DNA of 64,000 nt. Origin: an uncultured Methanomicrobiales archaeon. Its GTDB lineage: Archaea > Halobacteriota > Methanomicrobia > Methanomicrobiales > Methanospirillaceae. Each line of letters starts with the position of its first letter. Positions within the stretch are counted from its first letter, which is position 1. This document shows positions 56,694 through 64,000 of this stretch, piece by piece. A program made the position numbers and the translations under genes. A model generated the notes under the pieces. It saw only the letters and a program-made list of their open reading frames with translations, had not been told where the DNA came from and did no database searches. The stretch covers positions 1 to 64,000 of the forward strand of contig CAILCG010000017.1 of NCBI GenBank assembly GCA_903832665.1. The letters are read 5' to 3'.

Positions 56694-57697
56694 GGACTTT
56701 CCCCGATAACAGTACCATTGCGATCTACCAGCACCACGTGGACGGAGGGTCGTTTTCGTTTGAACCCGGCAAGAGTTCTCTGCATGACAGGCCCGAACAA
56801 TGAGGATGCGGCGAATTCTTCAACGGTCGCAAAATCGGTTCCTTCGAGCAGCCGGGGATCAATATGGCGGAGGATAAGGGCAGGCAAACCACAGAGAATT
56901 ACATCCCCGGCTGCCGCATCCAGCGCCTCGCCAATCTTCCCGCCCACGAGAATCACCTCATCGTCAGGGTAGAGCAGCCGGGCATACCGCAGGCCAATCC
57001 TGCCGGTCGTAATCACCGGTCGTCTGGCAGAAGATACTCTCCCGCACACCGATTCTTCCAGGTGATCGTCCCAGGGCTCCACGAGTCCGGTGGTCCCGAG
57101 GAGCGAGATCCCCCCATCCACGCCCACGCGGGAGTTCAGGGTCTTTCCGGCAATTTCAATACCATGGGGAATAGAAAGTTTTACAATCACGCCGGGAAGG
57201 GCGGTCTCGTCCATGGCTTCCTGCACGGAACTCATAATGCAGTCCAGGGAGGCGGAGCTGATGGCCGGGTCACCCTTGCGGTAGCGGGGGGTATCACGGA
57301 CAAAGTGTCCGATACCTTCCCCCGGTTCGAGCCGGATTCCCTCAACAGCGGGAGATGCTGCCGCCAAAAAGATCACACCGGCTGTCACATCCGAGGGATA
57401 ATCCCCGGCATATTTTTTCCCGGTGGCCTTGCCATCCTGTGCATCCACCAGGACCTGGACGATAAGTCCGCAGGGAATTTGTAAAGAGACTAATGAGATC
57501 GCATTGCCGGAGAGAGAGAGGACTGCCGCTTTGGAAACGGCAGCAGCGGTCGTACCGGTGGTAAATCCCCGTCGCAAAACGGTTCCGGAGGAGGTGAGCA
57601 CGGCAAGGCCCTGCCCTACGAGAAGAAGCCCTGCCGGATCAGTGCACCGCTCCTCCCAAGTGACGGGATATTCAAAACCGGTGACCGGATCCCTCAT
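56690..57697 (-). CDS. cbiD: Cobalt-precorrin-5B C1-methyltransferase CbiD
   Basis: A 335-residue CbiD (MRDPVTGFEYPVTWEERC). FTTGTTAAAVSKAAVLSL, SVRD-like IPHGIEIAGKTLNSRVGV and GGISLLGTTGLVEPW are family motifs. The enzyme methylates C1 of cobalt-precorrin-5B. ATG 57697 overlaps the cbiC stop by four bases. The longer frame upstream (57730) would overlap cbiC more and is not used. Confidence 0.92.
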   Translation of the reverse strand: MRDPVTGFEYPVTWEERCTDPAGLLLVGQGLAVLTSSGTVLRRGFTTGTTAAAVSKAAVLSLSGNAISLVSLQIPCGLIVQVLVDAQDGKATGKKYAGDYPSDVTAGVIFLAAASPAVEGIRLEPGEGIGHFVRDTPRYRKGDPAISSASLDCIMSSVQEAMDETALPGVIVKLSIPHGIEIAGKTLNSRVGVDGGISLLGTTGLVEPWDDHLEESVCGRVSSARRPVITTGRIGLRYARLLYPDDEVILVGGKIGEALDAAAGDVILCGLPALILRHIDPRLLEGTDFATVEEFAASSLFGPVMQRTLAGFKRKRPSVHVVLVDRNGTVIGESP

Positions 57698-58359
57698 TTT
57701 TTCTGGCCTTCGATAGAGATCGTGATGCACTCGTTGATGGCCGCAACGGCAACGGGCGTCCCACCCCGGGTCCCTTCATTGGAGATGGACGGGATATCGG
57801 CTGCCCGCAGGACTTCTTTTGACTCGGCAGCATTGACAAAACCAACAGGGGTGCCAATGATGACCGCCGGGCGGATGCCTTCTTTTACGAATTCACAGAG
57901 CATGAGGAGGGCTGACGGGGCATTGCCGATCACCACGATAGAGCCGGGAAGACGATCTTTTAAGCTGATGAACCCGGCCGAGCTTCTTGTAATTCCCCGC
58001 TCCTGTACAATCTCTGCGCCATAATCGAGTGCGCAGATGACCTCGCTGGTATGGCCTTTCTTCTGGATGCCGACCTGCACCATGCGGATATCGGTGATGA
58101 TCGGTGCACCGGCACCGAGTGCCTTGAGTGCCGCGGGTAGGGGATCGTGCGTGAACCGGAGCAGGTCTGCCATGGAAAAATCGCCCACAGCAATCGAGCA
58201 GCGCTGGCGCACCCGGTCCTCCACCGTCGCGTTTCCCACCATCTGCCGGGCGAGCGTCCGGGATTTTTGGGAGATCGCGTAGCCTTCCCGGGTGTCGGCA
58301 CCCGGATCAATATACGTATTTGCGGTGGTACCCGCGTGGTGTGATGATTCCTTTGACAT
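57694..58359 (-). CDS. cbiC: Cobalt-precorrin-8 methylmutase CbiC
   Basis: A 221-residue CbiC. DPGADTREGYAISQKSRTLA, MVGNATVEDRV and VQVGIQKKGHTSEVICALDY, with APSALLMLCEFVKEG and GTPVGFVNAAESKE, are signatures of the family; the conserved His supports the methyl shift from C11 to C12 that gives cobyrinic acid. Its ATG 58359 lies 53 bases inside the 3' end of cbiH, an unusually long overlap. Confidence 0.92.
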   Translation of the reverse strand: MSKESSHHAGTTANTYIDPGADTREGYAISQKSRTLARQMVGNATVEDRVRQRCSIAVGDFSMADLLRFTHDPLPAALKALGAGAPIITDIRMVQVGIQKKGHTSEVICALDYGAEIVQERGITRSSAGFISLKDRLPGSIVVIGNAPSALLMLCEFVKEGIRPAVIIGTPVGFVNAAESKEVLRAADIPSISNEGTRGGTPVAVAAINECITISIEGQKK

Positions 58360-59092
58360 TATTTCCCATCCTCCATAGTCTGCTTTCCATCCCGCCGATG
58401 AATACCGTTGTGTGCATGTCGACAGCATCCATCACCTGTTCCACGTCTTTGAGGGTGGTGACGATCTTCTCTTCACCCTCATCCCGTAGGGCATTCTTTA
58501 CCAGTGCCAGCGGGGTCTCGGGCGGGAGATACTTCCGGGCATGTTCGATGGCCAGGGCAAAGTTGTGGGGCCTGCCCCGGCTTCTCGGGTTGTAGAGCAC
58601 GACCGGAATGCCAACCGAGAATACCGCATCGAGACGTTTCTCGATCACGTCAAGCGGGGTTAAGAGATCTGATAGGCTGATCACGGCAAAATCCCCGGAT
58701 AGTGGGGACCCGAGAGTCGAGGCCCCGGCATTGGCAGCCGTGACTCCCGGGATCACTTCCACATCGATCTCAATACCACTGTGTTCGAGCACCTCAAGCA
58801 CGATACTTGCCATACCGTACACACCGGCATCGCCTCCGGAGACAATTGCGACCTGATGGGTCTTGGCAAGATCAATGGCCTGCTGTGCCCGCTCCACCTC
58901 TTTACCCATCGAGCTCCGGATCACATTTTTTCCGGTGAGCAGCGGTTCGAGCGGCTCGAGATACGAGGCATTGCCGATCACGTAGTCTGCCCGGGCGACT
59001 GCTTTCATGGCCCGGGCAGTCATGTATTCCCTCCTGCCGGGTCCGAGACCGACAATGGCAAGATTTCCTTGTTTTTCAGTGTGCGATGGCAA
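58307..59092 (-). CDS. cbiH: Cobalt-factor III (C17)-methyltransferase CbiH
   Basis: A 261-residue tetrapyrrole methylase with NLAIVGLGPGRREYMTARAM, IVSGGDAGVYGMASIVLEV and VIPGVTAANAGASTLGSPLS. It methylates C17 and contracts the ring. No ATG is available before the fold; the frame's TTG at 59092 (just inside the cbiG end) is the best start, giving LPSHTEKQGNLAIVG. It overlaps cbiG by 17 bases and cbiC by 53. Confidence 0.88.
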   Translation of the reverse strand: MPSHTEKQGNLAIVGLGPGRREYMTARAMKAVARADYVIGNASYLEPLEPLLTGKNVIRSSMGKEVERAQQAIDLAKTHQVAIVSGGDAGVYGMASIVLEVLEHSGIEIDVEVIPGVTAANAGASTLGSPLSGDFAVISLSDLLTPLDVIEKRLDAVFSVGIPVVLYNPRSRGRPHNFALAIEHARKYLPPETPLALVKNALRDEGEEKIVTTLKDVEQVMDAVDMHTTVFIGGMESRLWRMGNNVKGIITPRGYHRKYVY

Positions 59093-59948
59093 CCGTAACT
59101 CTCCCGTAAACTTTCTTTCCCATGACAAGCATCTTTCTCTTCGATACTGCGAGTGCACAGGGCTCTGCAACGCCCAAAAGTCCAAGCCGCGTTGCCTGGG
59201 AAGGGGCAGTCCCTGTCTGGGCGTTTATTGTTTCATCGTCAAGGAATATTAAATTGCCAGAAAGTGTTGTGATGGCATCGGTAATACCGGTCTCATTGAA
59301 CTTTTTTTGCGTGGTTGCGTAGATCAGCACATCTTCCGGAGTGATTCCGGCAGAGGAGAACGCGTCCCGGATCGCATCCACCACCTCACCCGCATCCACT
59401 CCTTTCCGGCAGCCAACCCCCACCGAATATTCACCTTTTTTTACCAGGAACGACACCCCGGGGCCCGCGATCACGATGCCGGGGCTCGGGACGAGATGGA
59501 CCGGCACGTCCGCATCCAGCATTGCCCCGTTGACCTGTCGGGTGGAGTCGCGGTTCACGATATCGCAGCCGCTCCGGTCTGCAATCGCTTCCACCGAATC
59601 CCGGCCGGTAGCTTCTGTGGCGGTCGTAATCACGGGCTGCATGCCCAGCGCAGACAACTCCTTTGCAAGAGCGTTTGCCCCATGATGACCCCCGAGAAGC
59701 GGGATCGCGTAGCGAAGATCAGGGCTTATCACGACAACGGCAGGATCCGTCCACTTGTCCGAGAGCAGCGGGGCGCACTTCCGCACCACAATGCCCATTG
59801 ACATCAGGGCAATGATCCTGCGGGCGGTAAAAAAATGTTGGGAAAAAATATCCGGTGTATATTCATGACAGGGGGCATGAAGGAATTGAGCGATCCGTTC
59901 TGCTTCCGGCAGGAAACGGGTAAGCGCAATGACGACAGTATCGGTCAT
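59076..59948 (-). CDS. cbiG: Cobalt-precorrin-5A hydrolase CbiG
   Basis: A 290-residue CbiG with the N-terminal domain (RRIIALMSMGIVVRKCAPLL, PLLGGHHGANALAKELSAL) and C-terminal domain (SVGVGCRKGVDAGEVVDAI, GLLGVAEPCALAVSKRK). It opens the delta-lactone, releasing the C20 unit as acetaldehyde. ATG 59948 overlaps the cbiF stop (ATGA). Confidence 0.92.
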   Translation of the reverse strand: MTDTVVIALTRFLPEAERIAQFLHAPCHEYTPDIFSQHFFTARRIIALMSMGIVVRKCAPLLSDKWTDPAVVVISPDLRYAIPLLGGHHGANALAKELSALGMQPVITTATEATGRDSVEAIADRSGCDIVNRDSTRQVNGAMLDADVPVHLVPSPGIVIAGPGVSFLVKKGEYSVGVGCRKGVDAGEVVDAIRDAFSSAGITPEDVLIYATTQKKFNETGITDAITTLSGNLIFLDDETINAQTGTAPSQATRLGLLGVAEPCALAVSKRKMLVMGKKVYGRVTVAIAH

Positions 59949-60679
59949 GAATAGAGATGCGATCGCTGGTAGCCCGACTCCGTACCTTTAACTGCGTTGC
60001 CCACGATGAGCAGGGCGGTTTTTGTGATACCGGCAGCCTGGGCCTTCTGGGCGATATCGGCCACAGTGCCATAGAGTACCTGCTGGTCAGGCCAGGAGGC
60101 ATGGAAGATCACCGCGGCCGGCGTATCCTTGGGGCAGGAGAGTTTTTCGGTGATGGCAAAAAAATGTTCGCTGCCCAGGAAGAAAGCCAGGGTTGCCGGG
60201 TACTGCGAGAGTTCGGCAATGTAATCTTTTTCAAGGGTCTTTCCCGCGGGTCGGGTGATGATGAGGGTTTCTGAAACTCCCCGGGGGGTGAACTCTGTCG
60301 TGAGGGCCGCTGCCGCGGCAAAAACAGAAGAGACACCCGAGACGATCCGGACCGAGATCTCCTTTTTCCGGAGTTCAGCGATCTGCTCCACGATCGAACC
60401 ATAGAGTGCCGGGTCTCCCGAATGGAGCCGGACTACGGTCTTTCCCTGCTGTACCCGGTCTGCCATGAGGGCAACCATCTCGTCCAGGTGCATGCCCCAG
60501 CTGTCCACTTTTTCTGTAGCGGGGCTGGAGGCAACCAGAACCGGGTTGACCAGCGAACCGGCATAGATCAGCACATCAGCCATGTCGAGCAGTCCTTTTC
60601 CTTTCACAGTGATCAGTTCGGGATCGCCGGGACCGGCCCCGACGAACCAGCAGCACGTATCAGGATTATTTCCGGGCAT
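59945..60679 (-). CDS. cbiF: Cobalt-precorrin-4 (C11)-methyltransferase CbiF
   Basis: A 244-residue CbiF. CWFVGAGPGDPELITVKGKG, ADVLIYAGSLVNP, VVRLHSGDPALYGSIVEQ and VSGVSSVFAAAAAL are typical. It methylates C11. Overlaps cbiL by 14 bases and cbiG by four. Confidence 0.93.
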   Translation of the reverse strand: MPGNNPDTCCWFVGAGPGDPELITVKGKGLLDMADVLIYAGSLVNPVLVASSPATEKVDSWGMHLDEMVALMADRVQQGKTVVRLHSGDPALYGSIVEQIAELRKKEISVRIVSGVSSVFAAAAALTTEFTPRGVSETLIITRPAGKTLEKDYIAELSQYPATLAFFLGSEHFFAITEKLSCPKDTPAAVIFHASWPDQQVLYGTVADIAQKAQAAGITKTALLIVGNAVKGTESGYQRSHLYS

Positions 60680-61271
60680 ACATCACGCTCATGTAATCGC
60701 TCTCTGCGGGAAGATCCTCGTTCCGGTACACTTTCATATCGGGAAAGAACATCCGCTCAACCAGGACAAATTCACTGTACCCTTCCGACCGCAGTTCCGC
60801 TGCTTTCTTCCGGGGTCTCCGCACCTTGAGGAAGATCCCGGCTTTGTCGACCGATCCATCGGAAACGGAGAAACTGCTGTTGACCGGGATGCCGGCAGCG
60901 GAGGCAAATGCAGTGATGGAGCTGATACCAGGCTCTGTCCGGAACTCGATGTCCGGGTGCGTCTCGGCAATTACAGCACAGAGCCGGGAGAAGGTGGAGA
61001 AGAAGTTGGGGTCGCCAAGGATACCAAAGACCGCGAGGCCATTATCCGCAACGGGTGCAATCTTTTCTGCATTTGCTACCAGGCAGCGTCGGATTTTTGT
61101 CTCGTCACTGGTCATGGGGAAATCCAGGATAACCGGTTCGCGGTAGGGCAAGACCAGGTCAAGGGCAATCCTTCCCGGGACAAAGACCGTATCGGCTTCC
61201 TTGAGCAGCCGTACTGCCCGGAGGGTGAGGAGGTCCGGGTTTCCCGGGCCAAGGCCGAGGCCTACGAGCAT
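60666..61271 (-). CDS. cbiL: Cobalt-factor II (C20)-methyltransferase CbiL
   Basis: A 201-residue CbiL: MLVGLGLGPGNPDLLTLRAV, FGILGDPNFFSTFSRL and EPGISSITAFASAAGIPVN. It methylates C20 of cobalt-factor II / precorrin-2. Overlaps cbiT by 10 bases and cbiF by 14. Confidence 0.9.
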   Translation of the reverse strand: MLVGLGLGPGNPDLLTLRAVRLLKEADTVFVPGRIALDLVLPYREPVILDFPMTSDETKIRRCLVANAEKIAPVADNGLAVFGILGDPNFFSTFSRLCAVIAETHPDIEFRTEPGISSITAFASAAGIPVNSSFSVSDGSVDKAGIFLKVRRPRKKAAELRSEGYSEFVLVERMFFPDMKVYRNEDLPAESDYMSVMYARK

Positions 61272-61804
61272 GCTGCACCCCGTGCGGTGATGATAAAGAC
61301 CGGGTCAATCGGTTTGAACATGATACTGCCGGCAATATCATAGGATCGCGAGACCTGCACCTGGACGACTTCACTAAAGATCCCCAGTTCCTTCAGACTC
61401 GTTACGGCCCGTTCGAGCGTGCTCACCATGACGGCATTGATCACGATCGTCCGCCGGACCCGCTTTGCGAGCACCGGGAGAATCCGGACAAGATTTTGCG
61501 TGCCTCCAAGGAATGCGCAATCAAATGTGTGATCCTTGGGGAGGAAATCCATTGCTTCCGTGCAGAAAAATTCAATGTTCCCCGTTCCTGCGTGGCGGGC
61601 GGTTTCGATGGCAATCGAGATCGCTTCCGGGCGCTTGTCGATCGAAACTACTTTTTCTGCAGTTCTTGCCATCGCAACTGAGACCTTGCCGGTCCCGCAC
61701 CCGATATCCAGGACCGTATCCGTTTTCAGGAGTCCCAGTTTGCATAAAGAGACTGCCATGATCTCGTCCTGGGTCGGACCGCCGGCAAGTTTTGTCCCGT
61801 TCAT
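61262..61804 (-). CDS. cbiT: Cobalt-precorrin-6B (C15)-methyltransferase CbiT
   Basis: A 180-residue Rossmann methyltransferase with AGGPTQDEIMAVSLCKL, TVLDIGCGTGKVSVAMA (SAM loop) and DCAFLGGTQNL. It methylates C15 with decarboxylation of the C12 acetate. As the first gene of the operon it marks the promoter side. Upstream (61810-61870) TTAATACC sequences may include a TATA-like element, but it is weak. The operon lacks cbiJ (precorrin-6A reductase), cbiA and cbiX; these must lie elsewhere. Confidence 0.9.
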   Translation of the reverse strand: MNGTKLAGGPTQDEIMAVSLCKLGLLKTDTVLDIGCGTGKVSVAMARTAEKVVSIDKRPEAISIAIETARHAGTGNIEFFCTEAMDFLPKDHTFDCAFLGGTQNLVRILPVLAKRVRRTIVINAVMVSTLERAVTSLKELGIFSEVVQVQVSRSYDIAGSIMFKPIDPVFIITARGAACS

Positions 61805-63088
61805 CAGGACAAGTTTAGTTGTGTTAAGGTATTAAGGCTTGTTTTCACGAGAGCGGGGTCGATTCCGTGATCGAACCGGTGCGGTAAAAATTTCCGTGGT
61901 TCCAGTTTTTAAAAAAAAACCTGCATGTAGTTCAAAGACCTCGCACCGAAGCGATGAAAATTATCCAACCGTAAAAAAATCCGGTTTTGTCTTTCATAGT
62001 CAGTGATTTTCAAATTTTTCCTGACAAACCTGCATGAAGTCAAAGACCTCGCACCGAAGCGATGAAAATTATCCAACCGTAAAAAGAATTCCGTATTTGT
62101 CTTTCATTGTCAGAGGTTTAAAATTTTTCCTGACAAACCTGCATGAAGCCAAAGACCTCGCACCGAAGCGATGAAAATGATCCAACCGTAAAAAGAATTC
62201 CGTATTTGTCTTTCATTGTCAGAGGTTTAAAATTTTTCCTGACAAACCTGCATGAAGCCAAAGACTTTGTACCGGAGCAATGAAAATTTCCTGCAATCGG
62301 AACTCCATTTCGCTTGGCCGGGTCCCTTGTCGGATTTTTCAAAATTTTCATGATGAGAAGGACTGTCTATCTGTTTCTCCGACGTAAAAACCCGGTTATC
62401 CATTTCCCTCCCACTACGCCCCACCGGACCCATATCAACCCCCCGTTCAGGACAAAACCAGCCACACTCCTTTTTTCTCCACCCAAAGCGGCCTAAAGAG
62501 GGAAATTTTCGGGCGCGATTTGCCCGGAAATATCCCCATCCGGCCCTGAAATCACCACTACCTGAAAACAGGGGTACGCTTTTTTGCGAATGCGGTACGC
62601 AAAACTCCACAAAGGAACCAAACGGAGCCCAAAACCGGCTCTGATGGTCTCACCCCAAAAATCGCTTACCCTACGACGAATAAATGGAACACCCGACGTT
62701 GCAATAGATCCTGTTACCCGGTGACCGCAGCAACCAGATCACGAGTATATTTTTCCATCCGGACAAAAAATCGTGCAGGTTGTAACGTGTCGTTTGGTAC
62801 AGAGTAAAAAACCTGCACGAAGTCAAAGACTTCGCACAAGAGCAATGAAAATTTTGCACACAAAACAAAAATTTACATTCGCCCACAATTGGGTCTGAAG
62901 TTTTTAAAAATTTTCATGACAAAATCATTCGATTATTTTCAAATTCCTGCCATGGATCTTTAAAAAAAATAACACCGGGTAAAAATTCCAAAAAACCGGC
63001 ACCATACAAAAAAAATAATTATCTCACACCAAAAAAAATCCCAAACACATTTCTTCTTACTCGGTGCATATACCGGTCAGGAAATATT
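61805..63088. other. Long noncoding region with tandem repeat
   Basis: No convincing gene on either strand. The region contains the 109-bp array (61920-62296), a distant related unit (62809-62860), and otherwise AT-rich sequence with several T and A runs. It lies between the divergently transcribed cbi operon and the AIM24 gene. Confidence 0.6.
61920..62296. repeat. 109-bp tandem direct repeat, three full copies and part of a fourth
   Basis: Units begin with CCTGCATG at 61920, 62029, 62138 and 62247, an exact 109-bp spacing. Each starts CCTGCATGAAG, then CAAAGACCTCGCACCGAAGC, GATGAAAATTATCCAACCG, TTGTCTTTCATTGTCAGAG, and ends TTTTTCCTGACAAA. Copies 2 and 3 differ at two or three positions. 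TCGC-ACCGAA-GCGA could form a short hairpin. The fourth copy is cut after about 50 bases. A fifth, diverged piece (CCTGCACGAAGTCAAAGACT) is at 62809-62857. The unit has no stop-free frame. Confidence 0.8.
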
Positions 63089-63787
63089 ATGAAATATGAG
63101 ATCATAGGCAGCAATCTCCAGATGGTAAAGATCAACCTTGCAATGGGAGAAGGAATCTTTGCAGAAGCAGGAGCCATGGTGAACATGACCGGTTCATTCC
63201 AGATGGAGAGCCAGCTCAAGGGGGGCGTCATCTCGGGCCTCAAGCGCGCAGTGGTCGGGGAAAGTCTCTTTCTTACCCGGTTTTCTCCCGCGAATGAACC
63301 GGGTTTTGTATCCTTTGCCGGGACAATGCCGGGCAAGATCTTTATGGTGGCAATCTCGGAAGGAAACGAGTTCATCGCCAAGCGGGAATCCTTCCTTGCC
63401 TGCGAAGAAAGCGTAGATCTGGACATTGCTCTTGCCGACAAGATCCGGGCGGGCTTGTTCGGCGGACAGGGTTTCATACTCCAGTTAATGAGCGGGAAAG
63501 GGATTGTATTCCTGCACTGCTGCGGGGATATCATCGAGATGACCTTGAAGCCGGGCGAAGTTGTAAAAGTCCAGACCGGCCTGGTTGTCGGTTTTGATAA
63601 GACAGTCGGTTATGATATCGCGCTTGCCGGGGGCATCACCACCGCACTCTTTGGCGGCGAAGGACTCTTTGTCACGACCCTGACCGGACCGGGAAAAGTG
63701 GTTCTCCAGTCGATGAGCATTGCAAAGATTGCCGCATCCCTCATCCCGTACCTGCCCAAGCCGGAGATTAACGTAAAACCGGTATAA
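63089..63787 (+). CDS. AIM24/TIGR00266-family protein
   Basis: A 232-residue product, mainly beta strands, beginning MKYEIIGSNLQMVKINLAMG. EGIFAEAGAMVNMTGSFQME, GFVSFAGTMPGKIF, SGKGIVFLHCCGDI and GGEGLFVTTLTGPGKVVLQS are the repeated motifs of this family, which folds as a flat beta-prism. Function in archaea is unknown. ATG 63089. A T-run follows the stop. Confidence 0.9.
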   Translation: MKYEIIGSNLQMVKINLAMGEGIFAEAGAMVNMTGSFQMESQLKGGVISGLKRAVVGESLFLTRFSPANEPGFVSFAGTMPGKIFMVAISEGNEFIAKRESFLACEESVDLDIALADKIRAGLFGGQGFILQLMSGKGIVFLHCCGDIIEMTLKPGEVVKVQTGLVVGFDKTVGYDIALAGGITTALFGGEGLFVTTLTGPGKVVLQSMSIAKIAASLIPYLPKPEINVKPV

Positions 63788-63793
63788 TTTTTT
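63788..63793 (+). terminator. T-run terminator
   Basis: Six T directly follow the TAA stop of the AIM24 gene. Confidence 0.4.
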
Positions 63794-63846
63794 ACCGGCA
63801 TTTGTTGCCGGGTGCCTGCCCGTCAGACCGGAACATTGCAAATAAC

Positions 63847-64000
63847 TGCTCGGTAGAAACATACCTGAATGGGGTTCACACCAGAATCATGAAAAATAAG
63901 ATCCAGACTTTTTTTGATGTGAATTGTTACCTTAAATTTAGTCAATTTTCAGGGAATCATCCGTTGAATGAAACATATTTTTCACTCATCGACAACGGCT
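63847..64000. repeat. Start of another dispersed repeat (family B type), cut by window end
   Basis: TGCTCGGTAGAAAC at 63847, then ACCTGAATGGGGTTCACACC and AATCATGAAAAATAAG, correspond to the opening of the family B elements at 17438 and 55589. The body is beyond the window. Confidence 0.5.

Noticed and set aside
61920-62296. 109-bp array as a CRISPR
   Set aside because: The units are conserved along nearly their whole length, so there are no unique spacers, and no cas genes are near.
61920-62296. 109-bp units as C/D box RNAs
   Set aside because: GCGATGA and CCTGAC resemble C and D boxes, but no internal D'/C' pair is seen and the spacing is loose; left as an untested idea.
1-64000. tRNA or rRNA genes
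   Set aside because: I looked for T-arm type GGTTCGAATCC and rRNA motifs on both strands and found no convincing match; a covariance-model search would settle it.

Overview
The window is a stretch of archaeal chromosome, most likely from a methanogen of the order Methanomicrobiales (Methanoregula-like). The basis is gene content: a probable methanopterin-pathway GHMP enzyme (beta-RFAP synthase type), archaeosortase A with a PGF-CTERM substrate, a DUF2148 iron-sulfur protein, many PAS/HTH sensor proteins of methanogen type, an anaerobic (cobalt-early) cobalamin operon, TATA-like promoters and T-run terminators. I see no rRNA, tRNA or CRISPR array.

Layout. 1-7.2 kb: a broken ScoMcrA-like type IV restriction gene, a shikimate-kinase-like P-loop kinase, a VOC-fold protein, a PP2C-like phosphatase, archaeosortase A, a GIY-YIG protein and a tiny zinc-ribbon protein. 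8-18.8 kb: a second tiny zinc ribbon, several exported or lipid-anchored proteins (one PEGA protein with an in-frame UGA), and a sodium/solute symporter with its own 34-residue membrane peptide. 18.9-24.8 kb: an FAD amine-oxidase/UGM-like protein, a glycosyltransferase, a shortened PaaI thioesterase, a DUF2148 protein, CorA and the GHMP enzyme. 25.3-36.6 kb: DedA, the PGF-CTERM protein, a triple-PAS SpoIIE phosphatase convergent with a histidine kinase, a HAD phosphatase, a 2H-phosphoesterase/metallophosphoesterase fusion, an MBL-rhodanese protein and a PNPOx-like flavoprotein. 37.2-45.7 kb: a frameshifted thioredoxin-domain protein, an M50-like protease, then mutS-mutL and a MutY-like glycosylase. 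45.7-54.4 kb is the accessory zone: a dead IS1595-type element, truncated genes, an S1-type secreted protease translationally coupled to a GLUG-repeat protein, a duplicated protease fragment, and a wrecked HTH/PAS sensor gene ending in unrelated sequence. 56.1-61.8 kb: the overlapping operon cbiT-L-F-G-H-C-D-E on the minus strand. 61.8-63.1 kb: a noncoding region with a 109-bp tandem repeat, followed by an AIM24-family gene.

Two themes run through the window. First, many gaps hold dispersed GC-rich repeats, several bounded by a short inverted motif (TGCTCTGTAGAAA / TTTCTACAGAGCA), which looks like a MITE-like family. Second, an unusual number of otherwise well-preserved genes carry a single lesion (a one- or two-base indel, often at a homopolymer, or one in-frame stop) while mutS, mutL and the cbi operon are intact; whether this is real decay or sequence error cannot be told from the sequence alone. 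The most unusual intact items are the 2H-metallophosphoesterase fusion, the protease/GLUG pair with its duplicated fragment, and the 109-bp array.
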